Below, one piece after another: positions 1 through 6,127 of a DNA stretch of 6,924 bases. Origin of the DNA: Bifidobacterium breve (GTDB lineage Bacteria; Actinomycetota; Actinomycetes; S36-B12); the NCBI GenBank assembly GCA_945885645.1, contig CAMCYV010000078.1:1-6924 (forward strand), given 5' to 3'. The position numbers and the translations under genes are program-made. The notes beneath the pieces are model-generated. The model had not been told where the DNA came from and did not search any database. It worked only from the letters and a program-made list of their open reading frames with translations. Each line of letters starts with the position of its first letter. Within the stretch, counting starts at the first letter, position 1.

Positions 1-714
1 ACAACCGAACCACTTACTCGCTTGCGCAAGGTGATCGCCGAGCGCATGGTCGAGTCGTTGCAGGTTTCTGCCCAACTCACAACTGTTGTTGAAGTCGACG
101 TCACCAAGATTGCTGCTGTTCGCAATCGAGTCAAGAAATCATTCGAGCAACGTGAAGGGGTCAAACTCAGCTTTATGCCCTTCTTCGTTAAGGCATCCGT
201 TGAAGCTTTGAAACAATTCCCACAGATCAACGCCTCAATTGATATGGCAGCCGGAACTGTCACGTACTACTCCGATGAAAACATTGGCATTGCGGTTGAC
301 ACCGAACGTGGATTGCTCGTGCCCGTAATCCACCAAGCCGGTGACCTCAATATCGCTGGAATCGCCCGCCAGATTTCGGACTTGGCGGAGCGCACTCGAA
401 CGGGCAAAGTTTCACCCGATGACCTATCAGGTGGAACTTTCACGGTGACGAATACCGGTAGTCGCGGGGCACTTTTTGACACCCCGATTGTGAACGTTCC
501 TCAAGTTGCAATTCTCGGCACCGGTGCAGTTGTTAAGCGGCCGGTAGCTGTCACCGATAACAGCGGAGCAGATGTCATTGCCATTCGATCCATGGTCTAT
601 CTCGCATTGAGCTACGACCACCGATTGGTTGACGGTGCCGACGCCGCTCGATTCCTCACCAGCATAAAAACACGTTTGGAAGATACTTCATTTGACGCTG
701 AATTAGGCCTCTAA
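1..714 (+). CDS. sucB: Dihydrolipoamide acyltransferase (E2) of a 2-oxoacid dehydrogenase complex, C-terminal part (5' end outside window)
   Basis: This is the catalytic component that moves an acyl group from the lipoyl arm to CoA, in the cytoplasmic pyruvate or 2-oxoglutarate dehydrogenase complex. The frame is open from base 1, so the gene is truncated by the window edge: the lipoyl domain(s) and the E3/E1-binding domain lie upstream. What remains is the 2-oxoacid dehydrogenase acyltransferase domain, starting near the LRKVIAERM motif. The active-site motif DHRLVDG is present at about residues 206-212 counted from base 1, with the catalytic His at 207 and Asp at 211. The segment NTGSRGALFDTPI and the ending AELGL closely resemble mycobacterial DlaT as I remember it. 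In mycobacteria this locus encodes the pyruvate dehydrogenase E2 (dlaT), although it is often labelled sucB, so the substrate is not settled here. Its C-terminus is complete, and the next gene begins 3 bases later. Confidence 0.93.
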   Translation, partial: TTEPLTRLRKVIAERMVESLQVSAQLTTVVEVDVTKIAAVRNRVKKSFEQREGVKLSFMPFFVKASVEALKQFPQINASIDMAAGTVTYYSDENIGIAVDTERGLLVPVIHQAGDLNIAGIARQISDLAERTRTGKVSPDDLSGGTFTVTNTGSRGALFDTPIVNVPQVAILGTGAVVKRPVAVTDNSGADVIAIRSMVYLALSYDHRLVDGADAARFLTSIKTRLEDTSFDAELGL

Positions 715-717
715 AGA

Positions 718-1614
718 ATGCGTATCGCGGTCACTGGAGCGAGCGGACTTATCGGTTCCGAATTAGTACCGCTGCTGCAAGCGTCAGGCCACCACATTGT
801 TAAATTAGTACGCCGCTCGGCAACGTCAGCTGATGAAGTGCATTGGGACCCCAATACGGGTTTTGTTGGCGACCTCGGGGACGTTGACGCGGTGGTTCAC
901 CTGGCAGGTGCAGGTGTTGGTGACCACCGATGGACCGATTCCTATAAGAAAGAAATCTTGGATAGCCGCATCAATGGCACTGAGACTATTTCCCGAGCAA
1001 TTGCAAAGATGGACCGCAAGCCACACACTCTGATAAGTGCTTCCGCTATTGGTTTCTACGGTGACACTGGTTCCAAGGCAGTGACCGAAGTTGATCCATC
1101 CGGCTACGGCTTCTTAGCCGACGTGGTCGTCGCCTGGGAAAGTGCCACACGAGTCGCCAGCGACGCTGGAATTCGCGTTGTCCACCCTCGAACCGGCCTT
1201 GTGGTTTCAGCAAGGGGTGGGGCGTGGGCACGCATGTTCCCCCTGTTCAAAGCTGGAGTGGGTGGCAAGCTGGGAAACGGTAAGCAGTATTGGTCCTGGA
1301 TTTCCATGCGCGATGAAATCAATGCCATCAAATTCCTGCTCAACAACCCCCAAATCAGCGGCCCGGTAAACCTCACCGCACCGGAACCACAAACCAATGC
1401 CGACATCACTTCAGCAATGGGGAAGGTCCTCGGTCGCCCAACCCTACTGCCAGCTCCAGCATTTGCCTTAAAAGTTGTTTTGGGCGAATTTTCAACCGAA
1501 GTTCTCAGCAGTGCACGCGTATTACCCGCCATCCTCGAGCAGAACTCATTTGATTTCCAAGATCGTAGTATCGAATCGGCAATTCGCGCGGCACTCGCTG
1601 ACCCGAGTAACTGA
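718..1614 (+). CDS. TIGR01777-family NAD(P)-binding epimerase-like protein (SDR39U1/YfcH type)
   Basis: This 298-residue protein is an atypical short-chain dehydrogenase/reductase. The N-terminus carries the Rossmann glycine motif TGASGLIG (residues 6-13), followed by HLAGAGVG (61-68), the ASAIGFYGD segment (108-116) that occupies the catalytic Ser/Tyr region, and the family-typical WSWISMRDE (192-200) and NLTAPEPQTN (218-227). The length fits the family, which has a DUF1731 extension at the C-terminus; here about residues 248-295. The biochemical substrate of this family is not established; the name epimerase is by homology only. The ATG lies 3 bases after the E2 stop, with no strong Shine-Dalgarno, so translation is probably coupled to the E2 gene. 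The same neighbour follows dlaT in M. tuberculosis (Rv2216, from memory), which suggests a conserved but undefined link to the dehydrogenase/lipoate pathway. Confidence 0.92.
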   Translation: MRIAVTGASGLIGSELVPLLQASGHHIVKLVRRSATSADEVHWDPNTGFVGDLGDVDAVVHLAGAGVGDHRWTDSYKKEILDSRINGTETISRAIAKMDRKPHTLISASAIGFYGDTGSKAVTEVDPSGYGFLADVVVAWESATRVASDAGIRVVHPRTGLVVSARGGAWARMFPLFKAGVGGKLGNGKQYWSWISMRDEINAIKFLLNNPQISGPVNLTAPEPQTNADITSAMGKVLGRPTLLPAPAFALKVVLGEFSTEVLSSARVLPAILEQNSFDFQDRSIESAIRAALADPSN

Positions 1615-1627
1615 CCTGTGACGAGCG

Positions 1628-1659
1628 GGTGAATAGGTGAGTTGGTGAGTTGGTGAATA
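1628..1659 (+). repeat. Four tandem 8-bp units across a translation start
   Basis: Four contiguous 8-base units are read directly: GGTGAATA (1628-1635), GGTGAGTT (1636-1643), GGTGAGTT (1644-1651) and GGTGAATA (1652-1659), an A-B-B-A arrangement. The array fills most of the 35-base gap between the epimerase and the FAD oxidoreductase and includes the latter's start codon. Each unit contains GGTGA, which can pair with the end of 16S rRNA, and a GTG triplet. The unit length is not a multiple of three, so the GTGs fall in different frames. The first GTG (1629) is in the gene's frame but meets TGA at 1638. Whether the array is functional is unknown. Confidence 0.8.
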
Positions 1660-2888
1660 TTGCGCCCGTCATAATTATTGGCAGCGGACTTGCTGGGCTC
1701 TCTGCGGCCCGACAACTCAGTATTCACGGGGTCGAAGTACTGGTTCTTGAAGCAGCTGATTGTGTTGGTGGGCGAGTTCGCACCGATATTGTCGACGGCG
1801 TGCACATGGATCACGGATTTCAGCTCTACAACACGGCCTACCCGGAAGGCAAACGTGTTCTGGATTATCAGGCATTGGATTTACATCCGTTTAGCGCAGG
1901 GGTAATTTCAGCGACGGATCACGGCCGAGTAAAACTGGGCGACCCCCGCGAACTTCTGGGTTGGTTGCCAAGCTCAGTTACTTCCGGTTCCCTGAGTGCA
2001 AAAGCTGCCTTCGTGCGTTACGCACTCGCTCAGGCGCGTAAATCACCTGCCGAGATAACGCATAGTGTCGATGGCAGCGCACACTCAACGCTGGAGCGCG
2101 CAGGGGTAACCGGAAAATTCTATTCGGAGGTTATTCAACCTTTTTTTGCCGGAGTTTTTCTTGAACCGAACCTTGTGACATCGAGTCGTTTCATGAATTT
2201 GGTTTTGCTGACATTCGTGAAAGGAAAACCCTCACTGCCACGAAATGGGATGCAAGCAATTCCGGACCAATTATTTGATGCCCTCCCTACCGAGACCGTT
2301 CGTTTCAACGCCAAGGTCTCAGGTGTCTCAACGGATAGCGTTCGAGTCGGCAGTGAAGTGATCAATGCTCGGGCCGTTGTTGTGGCGACCGATTCAACAT
2401 CGGCTCACGAACTTAGTGGGGTCGATGCTCCCGCGTGGAATTCCGTCACAACGTGGTATCACCTTGCACCGCTGGGAACGCTCGATGAAGGAAAACCCGT
2501 AATCATTGTTAACGGCGGTGCTGCTGGACCAATTACAAACAGTGTTGTTCTCACCAACGCGGTACCCGGCTACGCACCCGGCGCGCAATTAATTTCAACA
2601 TCTGCTTTAGGAATTCACGAAAGAAGCTTGGATCTCGCTCGCCCGCTCAGCACCATGCACGACACCGATGCATCGAAGTGGGAGCTAGTTGGTCACTATC
2701 CGATTTCACAGGCCCTACCTGCCATGACTCCCCCGCACGTATTCCGTTCACCGGCTGAGCGAGAGGGAATCTTCCTCGCTGGGGACTATCGAACAAGTTC
2801 TAGTATTCAAGGCGCCATGGTCAGTGGGCGACGAGCAGCGGACGCCGTGTTGGCGAATATATCCGGACAGGGGACACCGCATGTTTGA
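1653..2888 (+). CDS. FAD-dependent oxidoreductase of the flavin amine oxidase / phytoene desaturase-like superfamily
   Basis: This protein of about 411 residues is predicted to bind FAD and oxidise an unidentified substrate. An N-terminal dinucleotide-binding fold is clear: GSGLAG at residues 10-15, the acidic residue E33 ending the second strand, and the GGRVRTD motif at 39-45 typical of amine-oxidase flavoproteins. The C-terminal FAD-contact motif is also present, with AGD at about 376-378 and SIQGAMVSGRRAA just after. No signal peptide or membrane segment stands out. Family members include protoporphyrinogen oxidase, carotenoid desaturases and amine oxidases; the sequence alone does not pick one. 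The start is ambiguous: TTG 1650 or GTG 1653, both inside a tandem repeat rich in GGTGA; GTG is preferred as the commoner start. Its last 8 bases overlap lipB, so it is probably in the same transcript. I do not recall this gene between Rv2216 and lipB in mycobacteria. Confidence 0.88.
   Translation: MNIAPVIIIGSGLAGLSAARQLSIHGVEVLVLEAADCVGGRVRTDIVDGVHMDHGFQLYNTAYPEGKRVLDYQALDLHPFSAGVISATDHGRVKLGDPRELLGWLPSSVTSGSLSAKAAFVRYALAQARKSPAEITHSVDGSAHSTLERAGVTGKFYSEVIQPFFAGVFLEPNLVTSSRFMNLVLLTFVKGKPSLPRNGMQAIPDQLFDALPTETVRFNAKVSGVSTDSVRVGSEVINARAVVVATDSTSAHELSGVDAPAWNSVTTWYHLAPLGTLDEGKPVIIVNGGAAGPITNSVVLTNAVPGYAPGAQLISTSALGIHERSLDLARPLSTMHDTDASKWELVGHYPISQALPAMTPPHVFRSPAEREGIFLAGDYRTSSSIQGAMVSGRRAADAVLANISGQGTPHV
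2869..2874 (+). promoter_or_regulatory. Ribosome binding site deciding the lipB start
   Basis: AGGGGA lies 6 bases before ATG 2881. It supports the ATG over an in-frame GTG at 2824, which would overlap the previous gene by 65 bases and add 19 residues unlike a LipB N-terminus. Confidence 0.6.
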
Positions 2889-3516
2889 AATTGAAAATCT
2901 CGGGATAAATGTTGACTACCAACAAGCCTGGGATTACCAAAAACAGGTTCACGCTGAAGTCGTCTCCGGAAAAAGAGGCGACACAATCCTGCTTCTTGAA
3001 CACGCAAGTGTCTATACCGCAGGAAAACGCACTGAGCTTTCCGAGCGCCCAGTAACAGGTGCTCCTGTTGTCGATGTGGACCGAGGCGGAAAAATCACCT
3101 GGCACGGACCCGGGCAAATTGTGGGGTACCCGATTATGCGACTTGCAGACCCCATTGACGTTGTGGCCCATGTACGCCGAATCGAAGAACTCCTGATTCG
3201 GGTGTGCCGAGAATTTGAGGTAGAAACGGAACAGGCAGAAGGGCGTAGCGGTGTGTGGGTCACCAACCCACAACCTGCCCGGAAAATTGCCGCAATCGGT
3301 ATTCGGGTCTCCCAAAAAGTTACAATGCATGGATTCGCTCTAAATTGCGATAACTCGCTCGAAGGATTTAATGCAATCGTCCCTTGTGGAATCGTTGATG
3401 CAACCGTGACCACAATCAGTCAGGAATTAGGCCGCGTAGTGACACCTAGTACGGTGATGCCAGTCTTACAGGCACATCTCGGCGAAATGGTACCTATTGG
3501 AGGAAACGCCCCATGA
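2881..3516 (+). CDS. lipB: Lipoyl(octanoyl) transferase LipB
   Basis: LipB moves octanoate from octanoyl-ACP to the lysine of lipoyl domains in 2-oxoacid dehydrogenase E2 proteins and glycine cleavage H protein, the first step of lipoate synthesis in the cytoplasm. The 211-residue length is normal. The signature RGGKITWHGPGQ runs from residue 68 to 79 and continues to YP. The catalytic pair is intact: Lys135 in ARKIAAIGIRV and Cys169 in IVPCGI, corresponding to Lys142 and Cys176 of the M. tuberculosis enzyme. ATG 2881 is chosen because it follows AGGGGA at proper spacing and gives the standard N-terminus. The gene overlaps the end of the FAD oxidoreductase by 8 bases and overlaps lipA through ATGA, which points to translational coupling of the two lipoate steps. 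Nothing suggests loss of function. Confidence 0.97.
   Translation: MFEIENLGINVDYQQAWDYQKQVHAEVVSGKRGDTILLLEHASVYTAGKRTELSERPVTGAPVVDVDRGGKITWHGPGQIVGYPIMRLADPIDVVAHVRRIEELLIRVCREFEVETEQAEGRSGVWVTNPQPARKIAAIGIRVSQKVTMHGFALNCDNSLEGFNAIVPCGIVDATVTTISQELGRVVTPSTVMPVLQAHLGEMVPIGGNAP
3499..3504 (+). promoter_or_regulatory. Ribosome binding site of lipA
   Basis: GGAGGA lies 8 bases before ATG 3513, inside the end of lipB. It is the best Shine-Dalgarno in the operon and fixes the lipA start at 3513 rather than at the in-frame GTG 3537. Confidence 0.7.
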
Positions 3517-4478
3517 CATTGGATTCTGTAGATTCTGTGTACACGGGCACAAATGGCGAGGGCCGTAAGTTACTGCGCATCGAGGCGCGTAATGCCGCTG
3601 TGCCCATCGAGAGAAAACCGTCATGGATTCGCACCACCATGAAAACTGGACCGCAGTACACCGAGATTCGCAATATGGTCGCAAGCGAAGGATTGCATAC
3701 CGTGTGCCAGGAAGCGGGATGTCCAAACATTTACGAATGCTGGGAAGACCGTGAAGCAACTTTCCTCATTGGCGGTGAACAGTGCACCAGGAGATGCGAC
3801 TTCTGCCAAATTGACACAGGCAAGCCAGATCCTGTCGACCTCGACGAACCCAGAAGAGTCGCAGAGTCTGTTCAAAAAATGGCACTTCGGTACGCAACAG
3901 TAACGGGTGTCGCGCGAGATGACCTACCCGATGAAGGATCTTGGCTCTACGCAGAAACGATCCGTCAAATCAAACTCCTCAACCCTGACACCGGCGTTGA
4001 AGTGTTGATTCCAGATTTCTCGGCCAACCCCGAATTGCTTGCCATCGTGTTCGCGACTCGACCTGAGGTTTTGGCACACAATGTTGAGACTGTCCCCCGG
4101 ATTTTCAAGTCGATTCGCCCAGCATTTCGCTACGACCGAAGTTTGAATGTGATAACCCAGGCTCGTGATGCTGGACTCGTCACCAAAAGCAACTTGATCC
4201 TTGGGATGGGTGAAGAGGAATCCGAAATTGATCAGGCACTTGTTGACCTACACGAGGCTGGCTGCGATTTGATAACGATCACCCAATACTTGCGGCCATC
4301 AAAGCGTCACCATCCAGTGACCCGCTGGGCGCCTCCGGAAGAATTCGTTAGTTGGGAAAAGCGTGCCTACGAGATTGGTTTCGCTGGTGTGATGAGCGGT
4401 CCCCTCGTTCGCTCGAGTTACCGTGCAGGTCGGCTCTACGCCCAGGCCATTGAGAAACGAGGTTCCGATCAATCATGA
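3513..4478 (+). CDS. lipA: Lipoyl synthase LipA (radical SAM)
   Basis: LipA inserts two sulfur atoms at C6 and C8 of protein-bound octanoyl groups, using S-adenosylmethionine and two [4Fe-4S] clusters. All ligands are visible in this 321-residue protein. The auxiliary-cluster motif CX4CX5C is at Cys65, Cys70 and Cys76. The radical SAM motif CX3CX2C is at Cys91, Cys95 and Cys98. The C-terminal RSSY (300-303) supplies the serine that ligates the auxiliary cluster and is sacrificed for sulfur. Other family landmarks include TGVARDDLPDEG (131-142) and ITITQYLRPS (254-263). The start codon overlaps the lipB stop (ATGA, 3513-3516) and the stop overlaps the MOSC gene start (ATGA, 4475-4478), so the three are tightly coupled. 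The N-terminus before GRKLLRIEARN is some 17 residues and contains an in-frame 9-base duplication that encodes DSVDSV. Confidence 0.98.
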   Translation: MTLDSVDSVYTGTNGEGRKLLRIEARNAAVPIERKPSWIRTTMKTGPQYTEIRNMVASEGLHTVCQEAGCPNIYECWEDREATFLIGGEQCTRRCDFCQIDTGKPDPVDLDEPRRVAESVQKMALRYATVTGVARDDLPDEGSWLYAETIRQIKLLNPDTGVEVLIPDFSANPELLAIVFATRPEVLAHNVETVPRIFKSIRPAFRYDRSLNVITQARDAGLVTKSNLILGMGEEESEIDQALVDLHEAGCDLITITQYLRPSKRHHPVTRWAPPEEFVSWEKRAYEIGFAGVMSGPLVRSSYRAGRLYAQAIEKRGSDQS

Positions 4479-5005
4479 GCCCACATGTTGCAGCCCTTCA
4501 CATTTGGTCACCCGATCTGGAGACGCCAACACCCGTTAATTCGATCAACCTCGAGTTTTCTGGAATTCCCGGAGATCGGCATTATGGAAGCACGATGTTC
4601 TCGGGCGCACGTGAGAAGCATGCATTTGCACGTGGAACAGAAATCAGCAATTACCGACAAATTTCAATTGTTGATCAAGCCGAACTTGCAAGAATTGCAG
4701 AGAACTTAGGAATAGATAATCTCGCCGCAGGAACGATCGCCGACAACATTTGTACTAAAGGACTCCCCGATCTCACGGCCTTGCCGCTTATGTCGCGGTT
4801 GGTATTTCCCAGTGGGGCCAGCATCATGACCGGTGGGGCTAATGCCCCATGCACAATCGCCGGGGCCATGGTTGAGTCGGTTTACGGCAGCGCAGCGCAA
4901 CGCTTCCCCAAGGCCGCCATGCACCTACGTGGGATCACGGGCTGGGTTGAACGACCCGGCGTGATTAATACCGGGGACCCCATAACGGTGGTCACCCTTA
5001 ATTAG
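4475..5005 (+). CDS. MOSC domain-containing protein
   Basis: The 176-residue protein is essentially one MOSC domain (molybdenum cofactor sulfurase C-terminal). Family landmarks appear in order: GIPGDRHYG (30-38), RGTEISNYRQISIVDQAEL (53-71), the GTIADNI segment (86-92) in the position of the usual GENI-like motif, GGANAPC with the conserved Cys126, and the C-terminal RGITGWVERPGVINTGDPI (152-170). Known MOSC proteins handle sulfur or bind molybdenum cofactor, for example MOCS3-independent sulfurases, YiiM and mARC proteins, but many standalone members have no assigned role. No molybdenum cofactor genes are visible here. The ATG overlaps the lipA stop by four bases (ATGA), with only a weak GAGG at 4459-4462, so translation is probably coupled to lipA. 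That placement suggests, as inference, a sulfur or Fe-S related helper role. It is not part of the mycobacterial lipB-lipA order I remember. Confidence 0.9.
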   Translation: MSPHVAALHIWSPDLETPTPVNSINLEFSGIPGDRHYGSTMFSGAREKHAFARGTEISNYRQISIVDQAELARIAENLGIDNLAAGTIADNICTKGLPDLTALPLMSRLVFPSGASIMTGGANAPCTIAGAMVESVYGSAAQRFPKAAMHLRGITGWVERPGVINTGDPITVVTLN

Positions 5006-5006
5006 G

Positions 5007-5024
5007 TGCCAACTGGCATTGCCA
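5007..5024 (+). repeat. Three alternating inverted TGCCA half-sites, possible operator
   Basis: The 18 bases read TGCCA-AC-TGGCA-T-TGCCA. Half-sites one and two form a perfect inverted repeat with a 2-base spacer (5007-5018). Half-sites two and three form another with a 1-base spacer (5014-5024). The element ends directly against the -10-like TAGGGT, where a bound dimeric regulator could block RNA polymerase. The pattern is seen directly; the operator role is inferred. Confidence 0.45.
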
Positions 5025-5030
5025 TAGGGT
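5025..5030 (+). promoter_or_regulatory. Probable -10 element for leaderless transcription of the DUF4191 gene
   Basis: TAGGGT fits the actinobacterial TANNNT -10 consensus. It ends 6 bases before GTG 5037, so a usual -10 to start distance places the first transcribed base on the start codon itself. There is no Shine-Dalgarno before the GTG, which agrees with a leaderless mRNA. A 17-base spacing points to TTAGGT (5002-5007) as the -35, which matches TTGACA only at its first two bases. Confidence 0.5.
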
Positions 5031-5036
5031 GAACCT

Positions 5037-5714
5037 GTGGCTAAAGGCAAATTTCGTCAGGGACTTTCATCAATAGTCCAGAACTGGAAAATGACCCAAA
5101 AATCATTTCCATTTCTATGGGCTGAGTCACTCGGTTTCTTCCTACTGGGATTATTCGTCGTCGCGATACCCGTGTGGATCCTGGTCAACCCCGTAACCTC
5201 ACTTCTGATCGGTATCCCCGTTGGCTTATTGGCAGCGACCTACTGGTTTAGCCGCCGGGCCATGGCCGCCGCCTACTCATCAATTGAAGGTCAACCTGGA
5301 GCTGCCGCAGCGGTAGTGCAGAGCATTCGCGGAAACAAGTGGCCGATGACTCCGGCCGTCGCGGTGAACAAAAACCAGGACATGATTTCTCGGGTGATCG
5401 GGCGTCCCGGGGTTATTCTTATCTCCGAAGGCCCTGCATCTCGAGTCGGAATTTTGCTGGCCAATGAGCGCAAAAAGACCGCCCGGTGGGTGCCTGACAT
5501 CCCTATCTATGAAATTCAAGTAGGCGTTGAAGCAGATCAAGTCTCCCTGCGCAAACTACAAAAGACGCTGGCGAAGTTGCCACGTAACCTTCGCGGTGGG
5601 GAAGTCACCGAAGTTCGCCGCCGCCTGGATGCTCTCGGAAACGCTGCAAATGCGCTACCCATCCCCAAGGGCCCAATGCCAACGAGTGCCCGCTCAGCCC
5701 GCCGGCCGCGCTAG
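5037..5714 (+). CDS. DUF4191 family membrane protein
   Basis: This 225-residue protein resembles the actinobacterial DUF4191 family (Rv2219 in M. tuberculosis, from memory), which sits after lipA there too. Its molecular function is unknown. The first 26 residues are polar and basic, followed by two hydrophobic stretches at about 29-50 and 52-71 that form a membrane hairpin. The remaining 150 or so residues are soluble, rich in lysine and arginine, and include GRPGVILISEGPASRVGILLA-type sequence (122-142) and an ARWVPDIPIYEI stretch (149-160). The tail is basic and proline/serine rich. Both termini are predicted on the same side, probably cytoplasmic. GTG 5037 is chosen because it gives the usual MAKG-like start and sits exactly downstream of a -10 motif, suggesting its own leaderless promoter besides read-through from the lip operon. 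Confidence 0.88.
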   Translation: MAKGKFRQGLSSIVQNWKMTQKSFPFLWAESLGFFLLGLFVVAIPVWILVNPVTSLLIGIPVGLLAATYWFSRRAMAAAYSSIEGQPGAAAAVVQSIRGNKWPMTPAVAVNKNQDMISRVIGRPGVILISEGPASRVGILLANERKKTARWVPDIPIYEIQVGVEADQVSLRKLQKTLAKLPRNLRGGEVTEVRRRLDALGNAANALPIPKGPMPTSARSARRPR

Positions 5715-5731
5715 CCCTACCCCCTATTTCG

Positions 5732-6127
5732 CTACTTAACTACCCGAATAACTCGCGAACCGACAATTCGATCATGGAGTCCACGTCCATCGGAGTCCAT
5801 GACTAACGCCGGGATAACAAGAATGATGAGCAGGGTTCGCAGCATGATTCTCCACAGTGAAAGCCGTCCACCGCTGAGGTTAACCACACGCATGGACAAC
5901 AATTTTTGGCCGAAAGAACAACTAATTAAGAACGTGAATAACACTATTTCAACATAAAACACCGCGGTTGTTGCCAACATTGATTCTGGTGTGCCGTAAG
6001 CAAAATCTCGGAACACAAGTACTGCAATGCCAAGACTGGCGAACCAATCAATAGCGAGAGCACCTAACCGACGCCCGACACTGGCATACGAGTTATCTCC
6101 GAAGATTAGGTTGTTCTGCGAGCTCAC
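5732..6127 (-). CDS. RDD family membrane protein
   Basis: This 131-residue protein has three hydrophobic segments at about 22-39, 52-70 and 93-110, the normal RDD topology. The family-naming residues are present: Arg20 and Asp27 in RRLGALAID, and Asp111/Asp113 near the end of the third segment. GQKLLSMRVV (73-82) and GRGLHDRIVGSRVI (114-127) are also typical. RDD proteins are membrane proteins of mostly unknown function, with ion transport proposed for a few. The GTG start overlaps the stop of the upstream permease gene (GTGA, 6127-6124) and has no Shine-Dalgarno, so its translation depends on that gene. In M. tuberculosis an RDD protein (Rv2219A) follows Rv2219 on the same strand, from memory; here it faces its DUF4191 neighbour, with 17 bases between the two stop codons. 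Confidence 0.9.
   Translation of the reverse strand: MSSQNNLIFGDNSYASVGRRLGALAIDWFASLGIAVLVFRDFAYGTPESMLATTAVFYVEIVLFTFLISCSFGQKLLSMRVVNLSGGRLSLWRIMLRTLLIILVIPALVMDSDGRGLHDRIVGSRVIRVVK

Noticed and set aside
1104..1814. 236-codon open frame on the - strand
   Set aside because: It lies antisense across the epimerase and the start of the FAD oxidoreductase, which have clear family motifs; the reverse product shows no recognisable motifs.
2824..2880. Upstream in-frame GTG extension of lipB
   Set aside because: The added 19 residues do not resemble a LipB N-terminus, lie inside the end of the FAD oxidoreductase gene, and ATG 2881 has a well placed AGGGGA.
2821..3413. Long - strand open frames (169 and 133 codons) across lipB
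   Set aside because: Both are antisense to a complete, motif-verified lipB and encode cysteine- and proline-scattered sequence without a domain.
3466..3875. Several - strand open frames under the lipA 5' half
   Set aside because: They are shadows of lipA, whose Fe-S motifs establish the true frame.
5640..5731. GC-rich stretch at the end of the DUF4191 gene as a terminator
   Set aside because: Short complementary pieces such as GCCGGC exist, but no stable stem with a following T run could be traced on either strand.
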